A stretch of DNA of 64,000 nucleotides from Erythrobacteraceae bacterium CFH 75059 (GCA_004331795.1 SJSR01000001.1:186001-250000), one strand, 5' to 3'. Shown: positions 8,779-19,241, counted from the stretch's first letter. Numbers and translations are program-made. The notes: generated from the sequence alone by a model not told the origin.

Positions 8779-10239
8779 TCAGCCCTCGCCCGTGTCGGCG
8801 ATGAAGCGGTCGATCAGGCGCACCCCGTAGCCCGTGGCGCCCTTGTCGTAGGTCGCGCCGGGCTTGTCCGCCCACACCATGCCGGCGATGTCGCAATGCG
8901 CCCACGGAGTGCCGTTCAGCACGAAGCGCTGGAGGAACTGGGCCGCAGTGATCGATCCGGCCTGGCGCGGTCCGACGTTCTTGATGTCGGCGATGGGCGA
9001 GTCGATGAGCTTGTCGTAGGCTGGCGACAGCGGGAAGCGCCACAATTTGTCGCCCGAGGCGCTGCCGGCCGCCAGCAGCTGCTGCGCCAGCGTGTCGTCA
9101 TTGGAAAACAGCCCGCCATGTTCATGGCCAAGCGCGATGATCATGGCGCCCGTGAGGGTGGCGAAATCGACCATGCGCGCGGGCTTGAACTCGGTCTGGG
9201 TCCAGTGCATCACGTCCGCCAGCACCAGCCGGCCCTCGGCATCGGTGTTGATGACCTCGATGGTCTGGCCGTTCATAGACGTGACCACGTCACCCGGCCG
9301 CTGGGCCTTGCCGTCGGGCATGTTCTCGACCAGCCCGACGACGCCGACGACATTCGCGCGCGCCTTGCGCAGCGCCAGTGTCAGCATGGCACCGACCACG
9401 GCCGCCGCGCCGCCCATGTCCCACTTCATGTCCTCCATGCCGGCGCCCGGTTTGATGGAGATGCCGCCGGTGTCGAAGGTGACGCCCTTGCCGACAAGGG
9501 CCGTGGGCGCCGCGTCGGCAGCGCCGCCATCCCAGCGCACGGCCAGCAGCCGCGACGCACGTGCCGAACCCTGTCCGACGCCAAGCAGCGCGCCCATGCC
9601 CAGCATCCGCATCTGCTCGTCGTCGAGAACGGTGAGCTGCACGCCCGTGCCTTCGAACCTGTCACGGCACCGTTCCACGAAGCTTTCGGGATAGATGACA
9701 TTGGCCGGCTCCGCGACCAGTTCGCGCGCGAACTCCACCCCTTGCGCGACGGCGGCAGCGCGGGTCCAGGCATCCTCGGTGCCGGACGGCGCGCCGACGA
9801 CCGTTATGTGGTCGAGCGTCGGCCGCGCCTCGTCCTTCAGCCGGGTGCGGTAGGTGTCGAGCCGCCACGCCCGCAGGCGCAGCCCGAGCAGCAGCGCGGC
9901 GGCCTCCTCCGCCCCAAGCCCGCTGTCCCGCAGGTCGAGGGCCAGTTCCGTCTGGCCCGAGCACAGGTAACGGGCGCACAGCGCCCCGCCCGCCTTTTCG
10001 GCGGCCACGGCCTCCGGCTCGCTCCCCTCGGCGCCAAGGCCCGCCAGCGCGATCTGCCGCACCTCGCCCTCGACTTCCTCGAACCCGGCGAACACCTGCC
10101 CGGCAGCGCCGTCGAAGCGGCTCGCCGCAGCGCCCTCGCGCGACACCCGGCCGATCGTGTCTGGCAGCTTGCCTTGGCGCACCGGATAGGCAACAAGCCG
10201 CGCGCCCGATGGAAGGTCCGCAGTGAAGTGAAAGTCCAT
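8779..10239 (-). CDS. pepA: Leucyl aminopeptidase (M17)
   Basis: A 486-residue cytosolic M17 aminopeptidase using two divalent metals to remove N-terminal residues from peptides. The catalytic C-terminal domain shows the metal-site landmarks [30 protein letters not shown] and the family signature [12 protein letters not shown]. The N-terminal half is the variable alpha/beta domain. Some M17 enzymes also bind DNA; nothing here tests that. The ATG at 10239 is only 44 bases from the proposed lptD start on the other strand, so the two promoters must be very compact or overlap coding sequence. Confidence 0.95.
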   Translation of the reverse strand: MDFHFTADLPSGARLVAYPVRQGKLPDTIGRVSREGAAASRFDGAAGQVFAGFEEVEGEVRQIALAGLGAEGSEPEAVAAEKAGGALCARYLCSGQTELALDLRDSGLGAEEAAALLLGLRLRAWRLDTYRTRLKDEARPTLDHITVVGAPSGTEDAWTRAAAVAQGVEFARELVAEPANVIYPESFVERCRDRFEGTGVQLTVLDDEQMRMLGMGALLGVGQGSARASRLLAVRWDGGAADAAPTALVGKGVTFDTGGISIKPGAGMEDMKWDMGGAAAVVGAMLTLALRKARANVVGVVGLVENMPDGKAQRPGDVVTSMNGQTIEVINTDAEGRLVLADVMHWTQTEFKPARMVDFATLTGAMIIALGHEHGGLFSNDDTLAQQLLAAGSASGDKLWRFPLSPAYDKLIDSPIADIKNVGPRQAGSITAAQFLQRFVLNGTPWAHCDIAGMVWADKPGATYDKGATGYGVRLIDRFIADTGEG

Positions 10240-10283
10240 GGTAGCTCCGTCTTTGTGTCCCGGCGGAAGACAGGCACGGGTCG

Positions 10284-12719
10284 GTGGCCGTAACCGCTTC
10301 CTCCGCGCGCTGTGATGGGCGGCGTCCGCTCAGGGCTGGCGAGGTAGGCGCCGGCGCGGCGTTAGGCAAGCCGGCGCTCCATCGGCTGCACCGACGACTC
10401 GCGCTGCTGCTGACAGGTGCCTGCCTGACGGGGTTGATCGTTCCCGGACAGGCGCGGGCGCAGGACGCCGTGACCGGCCGAGAGGCGTTGCAGCCCCGGG
10501 CAGCGGAACGCGAACAGCCGGCCCCGCAGGAACAGGATGCGCCCTCCCCCGCCGCACAGGGTGTGCAGGAGACGACCGGCGGGCCGGCCACTCCCGCACC
10601 GGGGAGCGCGGACGCGGTCATCACCTTCTCCGCCAATCAGGTGCAGTATCTTGCCGACACCGACACGGTGATTGCCATCGGCGATGTGTTCCTTGAGTCC
10701 GGGGGGCGCTCGGTCCGGTCGGCGCGGGTCGTCTGGAACCGGACCACCGGCGCCATCAACGCCGAGGGAGAGGTGCTGCTCGTCGACGAGAACGGCAACC
10801 AGCTGTTCGCCGACAGCATCGCCCTGACCGATGCGTTCGACGCCGGCACGATCGACAACCTGCTGCTGGCGCTCAGCCAAGGCGGGCGCATCGCTGCGGC
10901 GAGCGCCACGCGCCTTGCCGACGGGACCCTCGTGCTGGAGCGCGCCGCCTATTCGAGCTGCGCGGTCGTGGATGGCGAGGGTGCGGACCGCTGCCCCACT
11001 TGGCGGATCACCGCCGACTCGGTGACATACGATCCCGTGACCGAGCGGGTGCGGTTCCGCGGCGCGACCTTTGAACTGTTCGGCCGCCGCATCCTGCCCC
11101 TGCCGGGCCTGTCGCTGCGCACCGACGGATCGGCGGCAAGCGGTATTCTGCTTCCCGACGTGCGGATCTCGCGCAACAACGGCATCGAACTGAGCGGCTC
11201 CTACTACTGGCGTCTGGCGCCCAACCGGGATGTAACCGCCACCGCGACGCTCTTCACCGGCGCGCCGCCGATGATCTCGGGCCAGTGGCGGCACCTGACC
11301 GAACTCGGCGCCTACCAGGTGACCGGCTATCTCACCGGCAGCCGGCGGATCGGCGTCGGGCCGGGTGAGCCAACCGCGCAGAGCGACATTCGCGGCTACG
11401 TGTTCACCAACGGCCGGTTGCAGTTTGACCCGCTGTGGAGCCTGACCGGCTCCGTGCGCCTCGCGAGCGACCGGACTTTCCTGCGCCGCTACGACATCAG
11501 CCGCGAAGACCGGCTGCGATCGGTGGTGGAGCTGGAGCGGATCGACGCCTCCTCCTACCTCTCCGTGGCCGGATGGGCGACGCAGACCCTGCGGCTCAAC
11601 GTCGAGCAGGGGCAGCAGCCGATTGCCCTGCCCGTCGTCGACTACCGGCGGCGTCTCGCCGATCCGCTGGCGGGCGGGACCATCGACCTTCAGCTCAATT
11701 CGCTGTCCATCGTGCGGACCAGCGGCCAGGACACGCAGCGCGCCTTTGCCTCGGCGACGTGGCAGCTGCGCTCTCTGACGCCGCTGGGCCAGATCCTGTC
11801 GCTCACGGCGCTCGGCCGCGGCGATGTCTACCACACCGCCGACACGCTTCTGACCGACACGGCGGCCTATCGCGGCACGCCGGGCTGGCAGGCGCGGCTG
11901 ATCGGGACGGCGGCCGTCGATCTTGAATGGCCGCTCGTCGGCCCCGCGTTCGGCGGAACGCAGGTGGTCAACCCCCGGGTCCAGCTTGTCGCCTCTCCGC
12001 CGATCCGCAATCTCGCCGTGCCGAACGAGGACGCGCGCGCCTTCGACCTCGAGGATTCCAACCTCTTCGCGCTCAACCGTTTTCCGGGCTACGACCGCAT
12101 CGAGGATGGCGTCCGGCTGGTCTACGGTGTGGACTGGCGCTTCAACCGCCCCGGCCTGCTGGTACGCGCCAATGTGGGGCAGTCGCTGCGCCTGTCGGGG
12201 AGCCGTGACTTCCTGATCGACGGCACGGGCATCAGCGAGCGCGTGTCCGATTTCGTCGGCCGCACGCAGGTGCGGCTGCGCGACCGGCTCACCTTCACCC
12301 ACCGCTTCCGCATCGACAAGGACAGCCTCGTCCTCAGGCGCAACGAACTTGACGCGGCCTTCGGCACGGCGGAACGCTATGTCGAGATCGGCTATCTGCG
12401 GCTGAACCGCGACATCGACGACACCATCGAGGACCTGCAGGACCGCGAGGAAGTCCGCTTTGCCGCGCGCACGACCTTCCGCCGTTACTGGTCGGTGTTC
12501 GCGTCGGGCAACATCAACCTGACCGACGCCGCCGAGGATCCGCTCCAGACCTCCGACGGTTTCCAGCCGATCCGGACCCGGCTCGGCGTGGCGTACAGCG
12601 ACGACTGCCTCGAAATGGGCGTCACATGGCGGCGCGACTATGTCACGGCCGGCGATGCGCGGCGCGGCGACACGTTCCAGTTCACCTTTGCCCTGCGCAA
12701 CATCGGCTTCCGCCGCTGA
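10284..12719 (+). CDS. lptD: LPS-assembly protein LptD
   Basis: The outer-membrane beta-barrel that inserts lipopolysaccharide into the outer leaflet, together with LptE. An N-terminal export segment (LHRRLALLLTGACLTGLIVPGQARAQ, shown in part: LALLLTGACLTGLI) precedes an Ala/Pro/Gln-rich stretch. Then comes an OstA-type jellyroll (about 115-215, with DTVIAIGDVFLESGGRSV) and a long barrel domain ending in a C-terminal aromatic/Arg strand. Cysteines occur near residues 226 and 236 and in the final barrel strands. The GTG at 10284 is the only standard start ahead of the signal sequence and gives a long n-region, so the start is uncertain. It leads the lptD-surA-pdxA-rsmA cluster. Confidence 0.88.
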   Translation: MAVTASSARCDGRRPLRAGEVGAGAALGKPALHRLHRRLALLLTGACLTGLIVPGQARAQDAVTGREALQPRAAEREQPAPQEQDAPSPAAQGVQETTGGPATPAPGSADAVITFSANQVQYLADTDTVIAIGDVFLESGGRSVRSARVVWNRTTGAINAEGEVLLVDENGNQLFADSIALTDAFDAGTIDNLLLALSQGGRIAAASATRLADGTLVLERAAYSSCAVVDGEGADRCPTWRITADSVTYDPVTERVRFRGATFELFGRRILPLPGLSLRTDGSAASGILLPDVRISRNNGIELSGSYYWRLAPNRDVTATATLFTGAPPMISGQWRHLTELGAYQVTGYLTGSRRIGVGPGEPTAQSDIRGYVFTNGRLQFDPLWSLTGSVRLASDRTFLRRYDISREDRLRSVVELERIDASSYLSVAGWATQTLRLNVEQGQQPIALPVVDYRRRLADPLAGGTIDLQLNSLSIVRTSGQDTQRAFASATWQLRSLTPLGQILSLTALGRGDVYHTADTLLTDTAAYRGTPGWQARLIGTAAVDLEWPLVGPAFGGTQVVNPRVQLVASPPIRNLAVPNEDARAFDLEDSNLFALNRFPGYDRIEDGVRLVYGVDWRFNRPGLLVRANVGQSLRLSGSRDFLIDGTGISERVSDFVGRTQVRLRDRLTFTHRFRIDKDSLVLRRNELDAAFGTAERYVEIGYLRLNRDIDDTIEDLQDREEVRFAARTTFRRYWSVFASGNINLTDAAEDPLQTSDGFQPIRTRLGVAYSDDCLEMGVTWRRDYVTAGDARRGDTFQFTFALRNIGFRR

Positions 12720-12883
12720 GCCCCTTCCACGCCCGGCGCGGGCGGCGTATAGTGCGCGGCCGCGGCCGGCGACAATCAGCTTGCGTTCAGCCGCCGGTTT
12801 CCATGGCAATGCGTCATGACGCTGCGCACGGCGCGCCTCCCAAGGGTGGCGGTGGGCAATTTGAGCTAGGGGTGAAGCGAAGC

Positions 12884-14245
12884 ATGCAACGTTTGACAGC
12901 CTTTCTGCTGGCAGGAAGTGCGCTCCTCGGGTTGGGCGGCGCCTCGCTCGTGACCGCGCAGGAGCAGCCGCAGGAACAGGGCCGCACCGGTCAGTCTTCG
13001 ACAAACGCCTTCGGCCTGCCCGACGAGGTGGCGCTGCTGCGCGCCAACGATCCCAATCTCAGGGTGGCGAACGCCAAGGTGAACGGCGAGATCATCACCG
13101 GCACCGATGTCGACCAGCGGGTGGCGCTGGTGGTGGCCGCATCCCAGACCCAGGTGCAGCCCGACGAGCTGGCCCGTCTGCGCCAGCAGGTGCTACGCAA
13201 CCTCATCGACGAGACGCTGCAGATCCAGGCGGCGCGGCGGCAGGAACTGCCGGTCACGCGCGAGCGGATCGAACAGACCTACAACCGTGTCGCCGTGCAG
13301 AACTTCGGCCAGAACCCGGCCGCCATGGACGAGTACCTGCGTTCCATCGGGTCGTCGCCGAACTCGCTGAAGCGGCAGATCGAGGGCGAGCTTGCGTGGC
13401 AGGCGATCGTCGGCCGCAACGTGTCGCCCTTCGTCAACGTGTCCGCCGAGGAAGTGAACGACGTGCTGCAGCGGCTCGAGGCCGCTCGCGGAACGGAGGA
13501 GTACCGGCTGGGCGAAATCTATCTGGCAGCCACTCCCGAGAACGCGGTCCAGGTGCAGCAGCAGCTGCGCCAGATCATGGAGCAGCTGCGCCAGGGGGGC
13601 AGCTTCGTCGCCTACGCGCGCCAGTACTCGCAGGCATCGACGGCCGTCGTGGGCGGCGATCTGGGCTTCGTGCGTCTGCCGCAGCTGCCCGCCGCGCTGG
13701 CCGACGCGGCACGCGCGATGCAGCCGGGCCAGCTGGCCGGTCCGATTGCCGTTCCCGGCGGCTATTCGGTGCTCTACCTCATCGACAAGCGCCAGGTGCT
13801 GACCGCCGATCCCCGCGACGCGGTCCTCGCGCTCAAGCAGATCAGCATCACTTTCCAGCCGGGCATGACCCAGCAGCAGGCGCAGGGGCGGGTGCAGGCC
13901 TTTGCAGAAGGCGTGCAGCGGATCCGCGGCTGCGGCGACGCCGAGCAGGCCGCGGCGGCGCTTGGCGCGACCGTCGTGTCGAACGACGAGGTGCGCGCCC
14001 GCGACCTGCCCGAGCAGCTGCAGCCGGTCCTGCTCGGCATGCAGATCGGCCAGGTCACTCCGCCGTTCGGCAATCTCGAGGACGGCGTGCGCGTGCTGAT
14101 GCTGTGCGGCCGTGACGATCCCGAGACCGGCAGCACGCCCGACTTCAACGCGGTGATGGCGCGGCTCGAGGAGGATCGCATCAACAAGCGGGCGCAGCGT
14201 TACCTGCGCGACCTGCGCAACGACGCCTTCATCGAGTACAACTGA
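12884..14245 (+). CDS. surA: Periplasmic chaperone / peptidylprolyl isomerase SurA
   Basis: A 453-residue exported chaperone that escorts outer-membrane proteins. It has a signal peptide (hydrophobic about 5-20, cleavage near VTAQ), a SurA N-terminal helical domain (about 55-195), and one parvulin-type PPIase domain (about 205-305, with EIYLAATPENAVQVQQQLRQ and GGDLGFVRL). The C-terminal part resembles a second, decayed PPIase unit. I chose the ATG at 12884; a GTG four codons earlier is possible, but the AGGGG ribosome binding site is too close to it. The position between lptD and pdxA is classic. Confidence 0.92.
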   Translation: MQRLTAFLLAGSALLGLGGASLVTAQEQPQEQGRTGQSSTNAFGLPDEVALLRANDPNLRVANAKVNGEIITGTDVDQRVALVVAASQTQVQPDELARLRQQVLRNLIDETLQIQAARRQELPVTRERIEQTYNRVAVQNFGQNPAAMDEYLRSIGSSPNSLKRQIEGELAWQAIVGRNVSPFVNVSAEEVNDVLQRLEAARGTEEYRLGEIYLAATPENAVQVQQQLRQIMEQLRQGGSFVAYARQYSQASTAVVGGDLGFVRLPQLPAALADAARAMQPGQLAGPIAVPGGYSVLYLIDKRQVLTADPRDAVLALKQISITFQPGMTQQQAQGRVQAFAEGVQRIRGCGDAEQAAAALGATVVSNDEVRARDLPEQLQPVLLGMQIGQVTPPFGNLEDGVRVLMLCGRDDPETGSTPDFNAVMARLEEDRINKRAQRYLRDLRNDAFIEYN

Positions 14246-14280
14246 TCGCCGCGGCGCCATCAGCGCCGCCCCTGCTGGCG

Positions 14281-15273
14281 GTGTCCCTCGGCGATCCGGC
14301 GGGGATCGGGCCGGAACTGATCGTGCGCTGCTGGGAGCAGCGCCGGGAGCGTCGCCTGCCGTCGTTCGTGGTCGTGGGCGGAGCCGGCATCCTCGCGGCA
14401 GCCGCCCGCTCGCTGGGCAGTGCCGCTCCTGTCCGAGTGGTGGACTCGGCCGAAGAAGCGCGTGCCGCCATCGCGGACGGCATTCCCGTGCTGCCGCTCG
14501 GAACCGGCGACCCTGGAACGAAGCCGGGGCGGCCCGACGCGGCCGGCGCGCGTCTTGCGCTTGCGTCGCTGGAGAGCGCCGCCCGCCTCGCCCTTGCCGG
14601 CCGCGTCGACGGCCTTGTCACCGCACCCGTCAGCAAGGCAGGACTGGCGGCGGTCGGCTTCGTGCATCCGGGCCAGACGGAATTTCTCGCTTCCGCCTGC
14701 GGAGTCGAACCGGCGCGGGCGGTCATGATGCTGGCCGGGCCGAACCTGCGCACGGTTCCGGTGACCGTTCACATCGCCCTGTCAAGCGTCCCCGCCCACC
14801 TCTCGGCAGCGCGGATCGAGACTTGCGCGCGCATCGTCGCTCATGGACTGCGGCATGATTTCGGCATCGCCGCCCCGCGCCTTGCAGTGGCCGCCCTCAA
14901 TCCCCATGCCGGCGAGGACGGGACGTTCGGCTCCGAAGAGCGCGACATCATCCGTCCCGCCATCGCACGGCTGCGGGACAGCGGCATGGACGTCACCGGC
15001 CCGCATCCCGCCGATGCGCTGTTCACGCCGCGCGCCCGGCGCGGCTATGACGCCGCCGTGTGCATGTATCACGACCAGGCTCTGATCCCGCTCAAGGCGC
15101 TCGATTTCGATGAGGGGGTCAATGTCACCCTGGGACTGCCGATCGTGCGGACCTCGCCCGACCATGGCACCGCGTTCGACATTGCCGGGCGCGGGATGGC
15201 GGACCCGGGCGCCATGGCGGCGGCGTTGCGGATGGCCGCCGACTGTGCCGGCCGGCGGCGCCAGCATGGCTGA
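14281..15273 (+). CDS. pdxA: 4-hydroxythreonine-4-phosphate dehydrogenase
   Basis: An NAD-dependent oxidative decarboxylase of the DXP-dependent pyridoxal phosphate pathway. The 330-residue protein has the N-terminal [13 protein letters not shown], the TAPVSKAGL segment, metal-ligand histidines in VHPGQTEFL and [13 protein letters not shown], and the [12 protein letters not shown] block at the C-terminus. The start is unusual: relatives have four to ten residues before SLGDPAG, and the in-frame codons upstream (14242-14280) encode a plausible N-terminus but contain only CTG and ATC as weak starts. I list the GTG at 14281. The 3' end overlaps rsmA by 8 bases. Confidence 0.92.
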   Translation: MSLGDPAGIGPELIVRCWEQRRERRLPSFVVVGGAGILAAAARSLGSAAPVRVVDSAEEARAAIADGIPVLPLGTGDPGTKPGRPDAAGARLALASLESAARLALAGRVDGLVTAPVSKAGLAAVGFVHPGQTEFLASACGVEPARAVMMLAGPNLRTVPVTVHIALSSVPAHLSAARIETCARIVAHGLRHDFGIAAPRLAVAALNPHAGEDGTFGSEERDIIRPAIARLRDSGMDVTGPHPADALFTPRARRGYDAAVCMYHDQALIPLKALDFDEGVNVTLGLPIVRTSPDHGTAFDIAGRGMADPGAMAAALRMAADCAGRRRQHG

Positions 15274-16114
15274 GCTGCCGCCGCTGCGGACAGTCATCGC
15301 CCGCCACGGCCTTTCCGCGTCCAAGGCGCTCGGACAGAATTTCCTGCTCGACGAGCAGCTTCTGTCCCGCATCGCCGCCATTCCCGGCGAGTTGCGTGAT
15401 CAGGCCGTGCTGGAGATCGGCCCCGGACCGGGCGGATTGACCCGCGCCCTGCTGCGCGCGGGCGCGCGGGTGACGGCCATCGAGGCGGATCCCCGCTGTC
15501 TGCCGGCGCTGGCGGAACTCGACGCCGCCTTTCCCGGCGCCTTGAGGGTGGTTGCCGGAGACGCGCTGCGCGTCGACCATGACGCGTTGATGGGCGGACC
15601 CTACGCAGTCGTCGCGAACCTGCCCTACAATGTCGGCACGGCGCTGTTCACCCGCTGGCTCGGCGGCGACGCCTGGCCGCCGCGGTGGACGTCCCTCACC
15701 CTCATGTTCCAGCAGGAGGTCGCCGAGCGCATCGTCGCCGCGCCGGGAACCCCCGCCTACGGCCGGCTGGCAGTGCTGGCGCAGTGGCGCAGCCAGCCCC
15801 GGCTCGCGCTCAGGGTCCACCGCAGCGCCTTCACCCCGCCGCCCAAGGTCATGAGCGCGATCGTGCATGTCGTGCCAACGCCCGCCCCCGCGGGCGTTTC
15901 GGCAGCGACGCTGGAGCGCGTGACCGCGGCCGCGTTCGGCCAGCGGCGCAAGATGCTGCGGCAAAGTCTGCGGGAAATTCCCGGCGCGCTCGAGGCGCTC
16001 GATCAACTCGGCATCGACCCGCAGCGGCGCGCGGAAACGCTGGCGGTCGCCGATTTCGTCGCCATCGCCGGCAGGCTCGGCAGCGCCTCGGCGCCGGCGG
16101 ATGCACCGCCCTGA
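15266..16114 (+). CDS. rsmA: 16S rRNA (adenine1518-N6/adenine1519-N6) dimethyltransferase
   Basis: Dimethylates two adjacent adenines in helix 45 of 16S rRNA, a late step in small-subunit maturation (KsgA). The 282-residue protein contains [10 protein letters not shown], the SAM-binding [10 protein letters not shown], the acidic [10 protein letters not shown] after strand 2, and the catalytic NLPYN motif, followed by the basic C-terminal domain with [14 protein letters not shown]. The ATG at 15266 overlaps the pdxA stop by 8 bases, indicating coupling. It is the last gene of the cluster. Confidence 0.96.
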   Translation: MAELPPLRTVIARHGLSASKALGQNFLLDEQLLSRIAAIPGELRDQAVLEIGPGPGGLTRALLRAGARVTAIEADPRCLPALAELDAAFPGALRVVAGDALRVDHDALMGGPYAVVANLPYNVGTALFTRWLGGDAWPPRWTSLTLMFQQEVAERIVAAPGTPAYGRLAVLAQWRSQPRLALRVHRSAFTPPPKVMSAIVHVVPTPAPAGVSAATLERVTAAAFGQRRKMLRQSLREIPGALEALDQLGIDPQRRAETLAVADFVAIAGRLGSASAPADAPP

Positions 16115-16157
16115 CGGCAGAACTGTCCCGATCTGGCGCATGCATGCGGCCGCGGAT

Positions 16158-16185
16158 TTGCCTTCTGCGCGCAAGTGGCTAAGGT
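16158..16185 (+). promoter_or_regulatory. Possible promoter of the PEP-CTERM gene
   Basis: TTGCCT (16158-16163) and TAAGGT (16180-16185) are separated by 16 bases, about 58 bases ahead of the PEP-CTERM gene. This is a moderate match to a vegetative promoter and is inferred only from the motif. The gap between rsmA and this gene (16115-16243) holds nothing else recognisable. Confidence 0.3.
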
Positions 16186-16243
16186 ATGCCCCTACTGGGG
16201 TCGTGCTTCGAGGGTCGCGCTTCGTTCGCACTGGGGGGATATC

Positions 16244-16906
16244 ATGAGAAATATTGCTGTGGCGCTGGTCGGCGCCGTGCTGGCGGCTGGCGCGGTGCCG
16301 GCGTCGGCGGCCGTGGTGCTGTGCAGCGGTGCAAATTGCGCCCCGACGGACGAAAACGTCCTCATCCGGTCGGTCGTCAACGGCGTGGTGACCGGCACCA
16401 CCAATCAGTCGCAGGTGGGCGTGACGTTCACCAGCGGGACCGACGTGCTGACTGCAAACGCCAATGGGCAGGCGAGCGTCGGCGCCGCCGACGGTCTGCT
16501 CAACAGCCTCACCTTCACGCTGCAGCAGGGCTTCGGCTTCACCTCGGCGGTGTTCAACCTGTCGCCCCTGCCCGGCAACAGGCCGAACGAAGCGACCAGC
16601 GTCTTCATCACCTATTTCACGCCGCAGCTGGGTCAGCAGACGCGCACGATCAGCACCAATGGCAACAACTTCATCGGCATCTCGGCGACCAACGGCGAAA
16701 TCTTCACCGGCGCCGGGTTCGTCGCCAATCCGGGCAGCACCGGAATCGATTCGTTCCAGCAGCTGCGTCTCGGCGGCGTGCAGAGCCTGACCGCTGCGGT
16801 GCCCGAGCCGTCGACCTGGGCGATGATGCTGCTCGGCATGTTCGGCATCGGCGCCTCGCTGCGTTCGAGCCGCCGGCGGACGCGCGCACGGATCGCGTTC
16901 GCCTGA
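16244..16906 (+). CDS. PEPxxWA-CTERM sorting domain-containing exported protein
   Basis: A 220-residue secreted protein. It has a signal peptide (about 1-22, ending PASAAV), then a beta-rich, Thr/Asn/Gly-rich domain with one nearby Cys pair (CSGANC). At the end is a sorting tail starting at residue 187: PEPSTWAMMLLG, a short hydrophobic helix, and an Arg-rich end. The PEPxxWA variant is typical of sphingomonads, and such proteins are expected to be processed at the membrane by an exosortase. No exosortase or exopolysaccharide gene is in this window. A G6 run serves as ribosome binding site for the ATG at 16244. Confidence 0.85.
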   Translation: MRNIAVALVGAVLAAGAVPASAAVVLCSGANCAPTDENVLIRSVVNGVVTGTTNQSQVGVTFTSGTDVLTANANGQASVGAADGLLNSLTFTLQQGFGFTSAVFNLSPLPGNRPNEATSVFITYFTPQLGQQTRTISTNGNNFIGISATNGEIFTGAGFVANPGSTGIDSFQQLRLGGVQSLTAAVPEPSTWAMMLLGMFGIGASLRSSRRRTRARIAFA

Positions 16907-16930
16907 TCGCCGGAGTTCAAGTGAGCAGGC

Positions 16931-16954
16931 ACCGCCGCGGAGCGCCGCGGCGGT
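16931..16954. terminator. Hairpin between convergent genes
   Basis: A perfect 10-base-pair inverted repeat (ACCGCCGCGG and its complement) with a 4-base AGCG loop lies between the PEP-CTERM gene and malate synthase stops. There is no T run on either side, so it may act as a bidirectional transcript end or stabiliser rather than a classical terminator. Confidence 0.55.
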
Positions 16955-16975
16955 CGCTGTCATGTGGGCGCCGGA

Positions 16976-19093
16976 TCAGGCGGCGAACTCGCCCGGCGCC
17001 GCCTCCTTCGCCTGCCGGCGCCAGTGGTGGAGCAACGGCTCGGTGTAGCCCGACGGCTGTTCGACGCCCTTGAACACCAGATCGCACGCCGCGCGAAAGG
17101 CCGGCCCATCCGGATTGGCAAGCAGCGGCACATAGGCCGGGTCGCCCGCATTCTGCGCATCGACCTTCCCCGCCATCCGCCTCAGCGAATCCATCACCTC
17201 CTCAGGCGTGATCACCCCGTGCAGCAGCCAGTTGGCGATGTGCTGTGACGAGATCCGCAGCGTCGCGCGATCCTCCATCAGACCGACATCGTTGATGTCC
17301 GGCACCTTGGAGCAGCCGACGCCCGCGTCGATCCAGCGCACGACATAGCCCAGCAGCCCCTGGCAGTTGTTGTCGAGTTCCTCGCGGATCTCCTCCCCGG
17401 ACCAGTTCGTGCGGGCGGCAAGGGGGATGGCCAGCAGGTCGCGAAGGTTGGGCGGCGGTGCCAACGCCTTCTGGATCGCGAACACGTCCTCCCGGTGATA
17501 GTGCATGGCGTGCAGCGTTGCCGCCGTCGGCGAGGGCACCCAGGCCGTGTTCGCGCCCGCGCGCAGGTGGTCGATCTTCTGCTCCACCATGGCGCGCATC
17601 ATGTCCGGCGCGGGCCACATGCCCTTCCCGATCTGCGCGCGGCCCGACAGTCCGCAGGCAAGGCCGATCGCAACATTGCGCGCCTCGTAGGCAAGAAGCC
17701 AAGAACTGCTCTTCATCTGCCCTTTGCGCAGCATCGGCCCGGCGCGCATCGAGGTGTGGATTTCGTCCCCGGTTCGGTCGAGGAACCCGGTGTTGATGAA
17801 CACGATCCGGTCGCGCACGGCGTGGATGCACGCCGCCAGATTGGCGGAGGTGCGCCGCTCCTCGTCCATCACGCCGACCTTCACCGTGTTCGGCGCCAGG
17901 CCAAGCAGCGCCTCCACGGCATCGAACACCTCGCCGGTGAAGGCGCATTCATCGGGTCCGTGCATCTTCGGCTTGACGATGTAGATCGAGCCGGTGCGGG
18001 AGTTGGTGAACCGCCCCTTCCCCGCCAGCCCCAGCGCGCCGATCGCGGACGTGACGACCGCATCCATGATCCCTTCGGGAATTTCGCTGCCGTCCTCGAG
18101 CAGAACGGCCGGAGAGGTCATGAGATGGCCGACATTGCGCACGAACAGCAGGCTGCGTCCCGGCAGGATGACCTCCTGTCCGTCCGGCGCGGTGACCCGC
18201 TTGTCGCCGGCCAGCCGCCGGGTGACTGTCCTGCCATTCTTCGCGAAGGTGTCGGTCAGGTCGCCGCGGATCACCCCGAGCCAGTTGCGGTATCCCGTGA
18301 GCTTGTCGGCGGCGTCGACGGCCGCCACGGAATCCTCGAAATCGACAATGGTCGTGAGCGCCGCCTCCAGCACCACGTCAGCCAGCCCGAGCCGGTCGCC
18401 GCGCCCGACCGGGTGGTCAGGGTCCACCACCAGCTCGATGCCGAGGCCGTTGTTCCGCAGCAACAGCCCGCGATCCGTGCGGCCGGCGAACTGGGCCGGA
18501 TCGGCCAGCGGCAGCGGCTCGAGCGCCTCCAGCTCCGCCCAGCTTCCGCTGGAGAGCGGCACCGCCTCGTCGAGAAAGGCGCGGGCCGCAGCGATGACCG
18601 CCTCGCCGCGCGCCTCGTCATAGCCGCCCGGACGCGGCGGCGGCGCATCCAGCACATCGGTGCCGTAGAGCGCGTCATACAGGCTGCCCCAGCGCGCGTT
18701 GACGGCGTTGAGGAGAAACCGCGCATTGAGGACCGGCACGACCAGCTGCGGCCCGGCCATGGTCGCGATTTCGGCATCGACGTTCGCCGTGCCGATCGTG
18801 AAGGGGGCCGGTTCCGGGACGAGGTAGCCGATGGCCCGCAGAAAAGCCTCGAAGGCGACCGGATCGTGCGGCTGCCCGCGCCGCTCCTCGTGCCATGCAT
18901 CGATCCGCTGCTGAAGCCGCTCGCGCTCCGCGAGGAGCGCGCGGTTGCGCGGTGCGAAACGGTGCGCCAGAGCCGCGAAACCGCTCCAGAACCGCTCCGT
19001 ATCGAGCGTCAGCGGTGTCAGCACCTCCGCCTCGAGGAACTCCGCCAGCTCGGCGTCAACCTGCAGACCGCCGCGTTCAACATGTCGTGCCAT
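16976..19093 (-). CDS. glcB: Malate synthase G
   Basis: Condenses glyoxylate and acetyl-CoA to malate, completing the glyoxylate shunt. The 705-residue length fits the G isoform, with its extra domain. Landmarks are [17 protein letters not shown], the Mg-site region [28 protein letters not shown] with active-site Arg/Glu, and [18 protein letters not shown]. Two adjacent ATGs (19096 and 19093) follow GGAGG; the second has better spacing and is used. No isocitrate lyase gene is nearby. Confidence 0.96.
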   Translation of the reverse strand: MARHVERGGLQVDAELAEFLEAEVLTPLTLDTERFWSGFAALAHRFAPRNRALLAERERLQQRIDAWHEERRGQPHDPVAFEAFLRAIGYLVPEPAPFTIGTANVDAEIATMAGPQLVVPVLNARFLLNAVNARWGSLYDALYGTDVLDAPPPRPGGYDEARGEAVIAAARAFLDEAVPLSSGSWAELEALEPLPLADPAQFAGRTDRGLLLRNNGLGIELVVDPDHPVGRGDRLGLADVVLEAALTTIVDFEDSVAAVDAADKLTGYRNWLGVIRGDLTDTFAKNGRTVTRRLAGDKRVTAPDGQEVILPGRSLLFVRNVGHLMTSPAVLLEDGSEIPEGIMDAVVTSAIGALGLAGKGRFTNSRTGSIYIVKPKMHGPDECAFTGEVFDAVEALLGLAPNTVKVGVMDEERRTSANLAACIHAVRDRIVFINTGFLDRTGDEIHTSMRAGPMLRKGQMKSSSWLLAYEARNVAIGLACGLSGRAQIGKGMWPAPDMMRAMVEQKIDHLRAGANTAWVPSPTAATLHAMHYHREDVFAIQKALAPPPNLRDLLAIPLAARTNWSGEEIREELDNNCQGLLGYVVRWIDAGVGCSKVPDINDVGLMEDRATLRISSQHIANWLLHGVITPEEVMDSLRRMAGKVDAQNAGDPAYVPLLANPDGPAFRAACDLVFKGVEQPSGYTEPLLHHWRRQAKEAAPGEFAA

Positions 19094-19166
19094 CATTCCT
19101 CCACACTGGTGTCCGGCCGCACCGGCGGCCGGGTCGTTCGGCAAGGCTGATTCCGGGGGAGGAGCG

Positions 19167-19199
19167 CTTGCCATGGCGGAGACGAGCCGCCGTGGCAAG
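19167..19199 (+). promoter_or_regulatory. Strong hairpin in the leader of the M20-ast genes
   Basis: A 13-base-pair inverted repeat (CTTGCCATGGCGG, 7-base loop, then its complement with one G-U position) lies 43 bases upstream of the M20 hydrolase start in the 148-base gap shared with malate synthase. It has no T run. It could be an mRNA leader structure or an operator for a dimeric repressor; the sequence alone cannot separate these. Confidence 0.45.
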
Positions 19200-19241
19200 G
19201 GCGGCCTACCCATCCGGACATGCTTTCGCTAAGGCGGCGCC

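Noticed and set aside
10362-13004. An 880-codon frame antisense to lptD
   Set aside because: Shadow of lptD: low-complexity His/Arg/Asp-rich translation without domain character.
16134-16189. Two possible sigma-54 elements ahead of the PEP-CTERM gene
   Set aside because: In both (from 16134 and from 16176) the GG to GC distance is nine bases, one short of the required ten, and the flanking bases match poorly.
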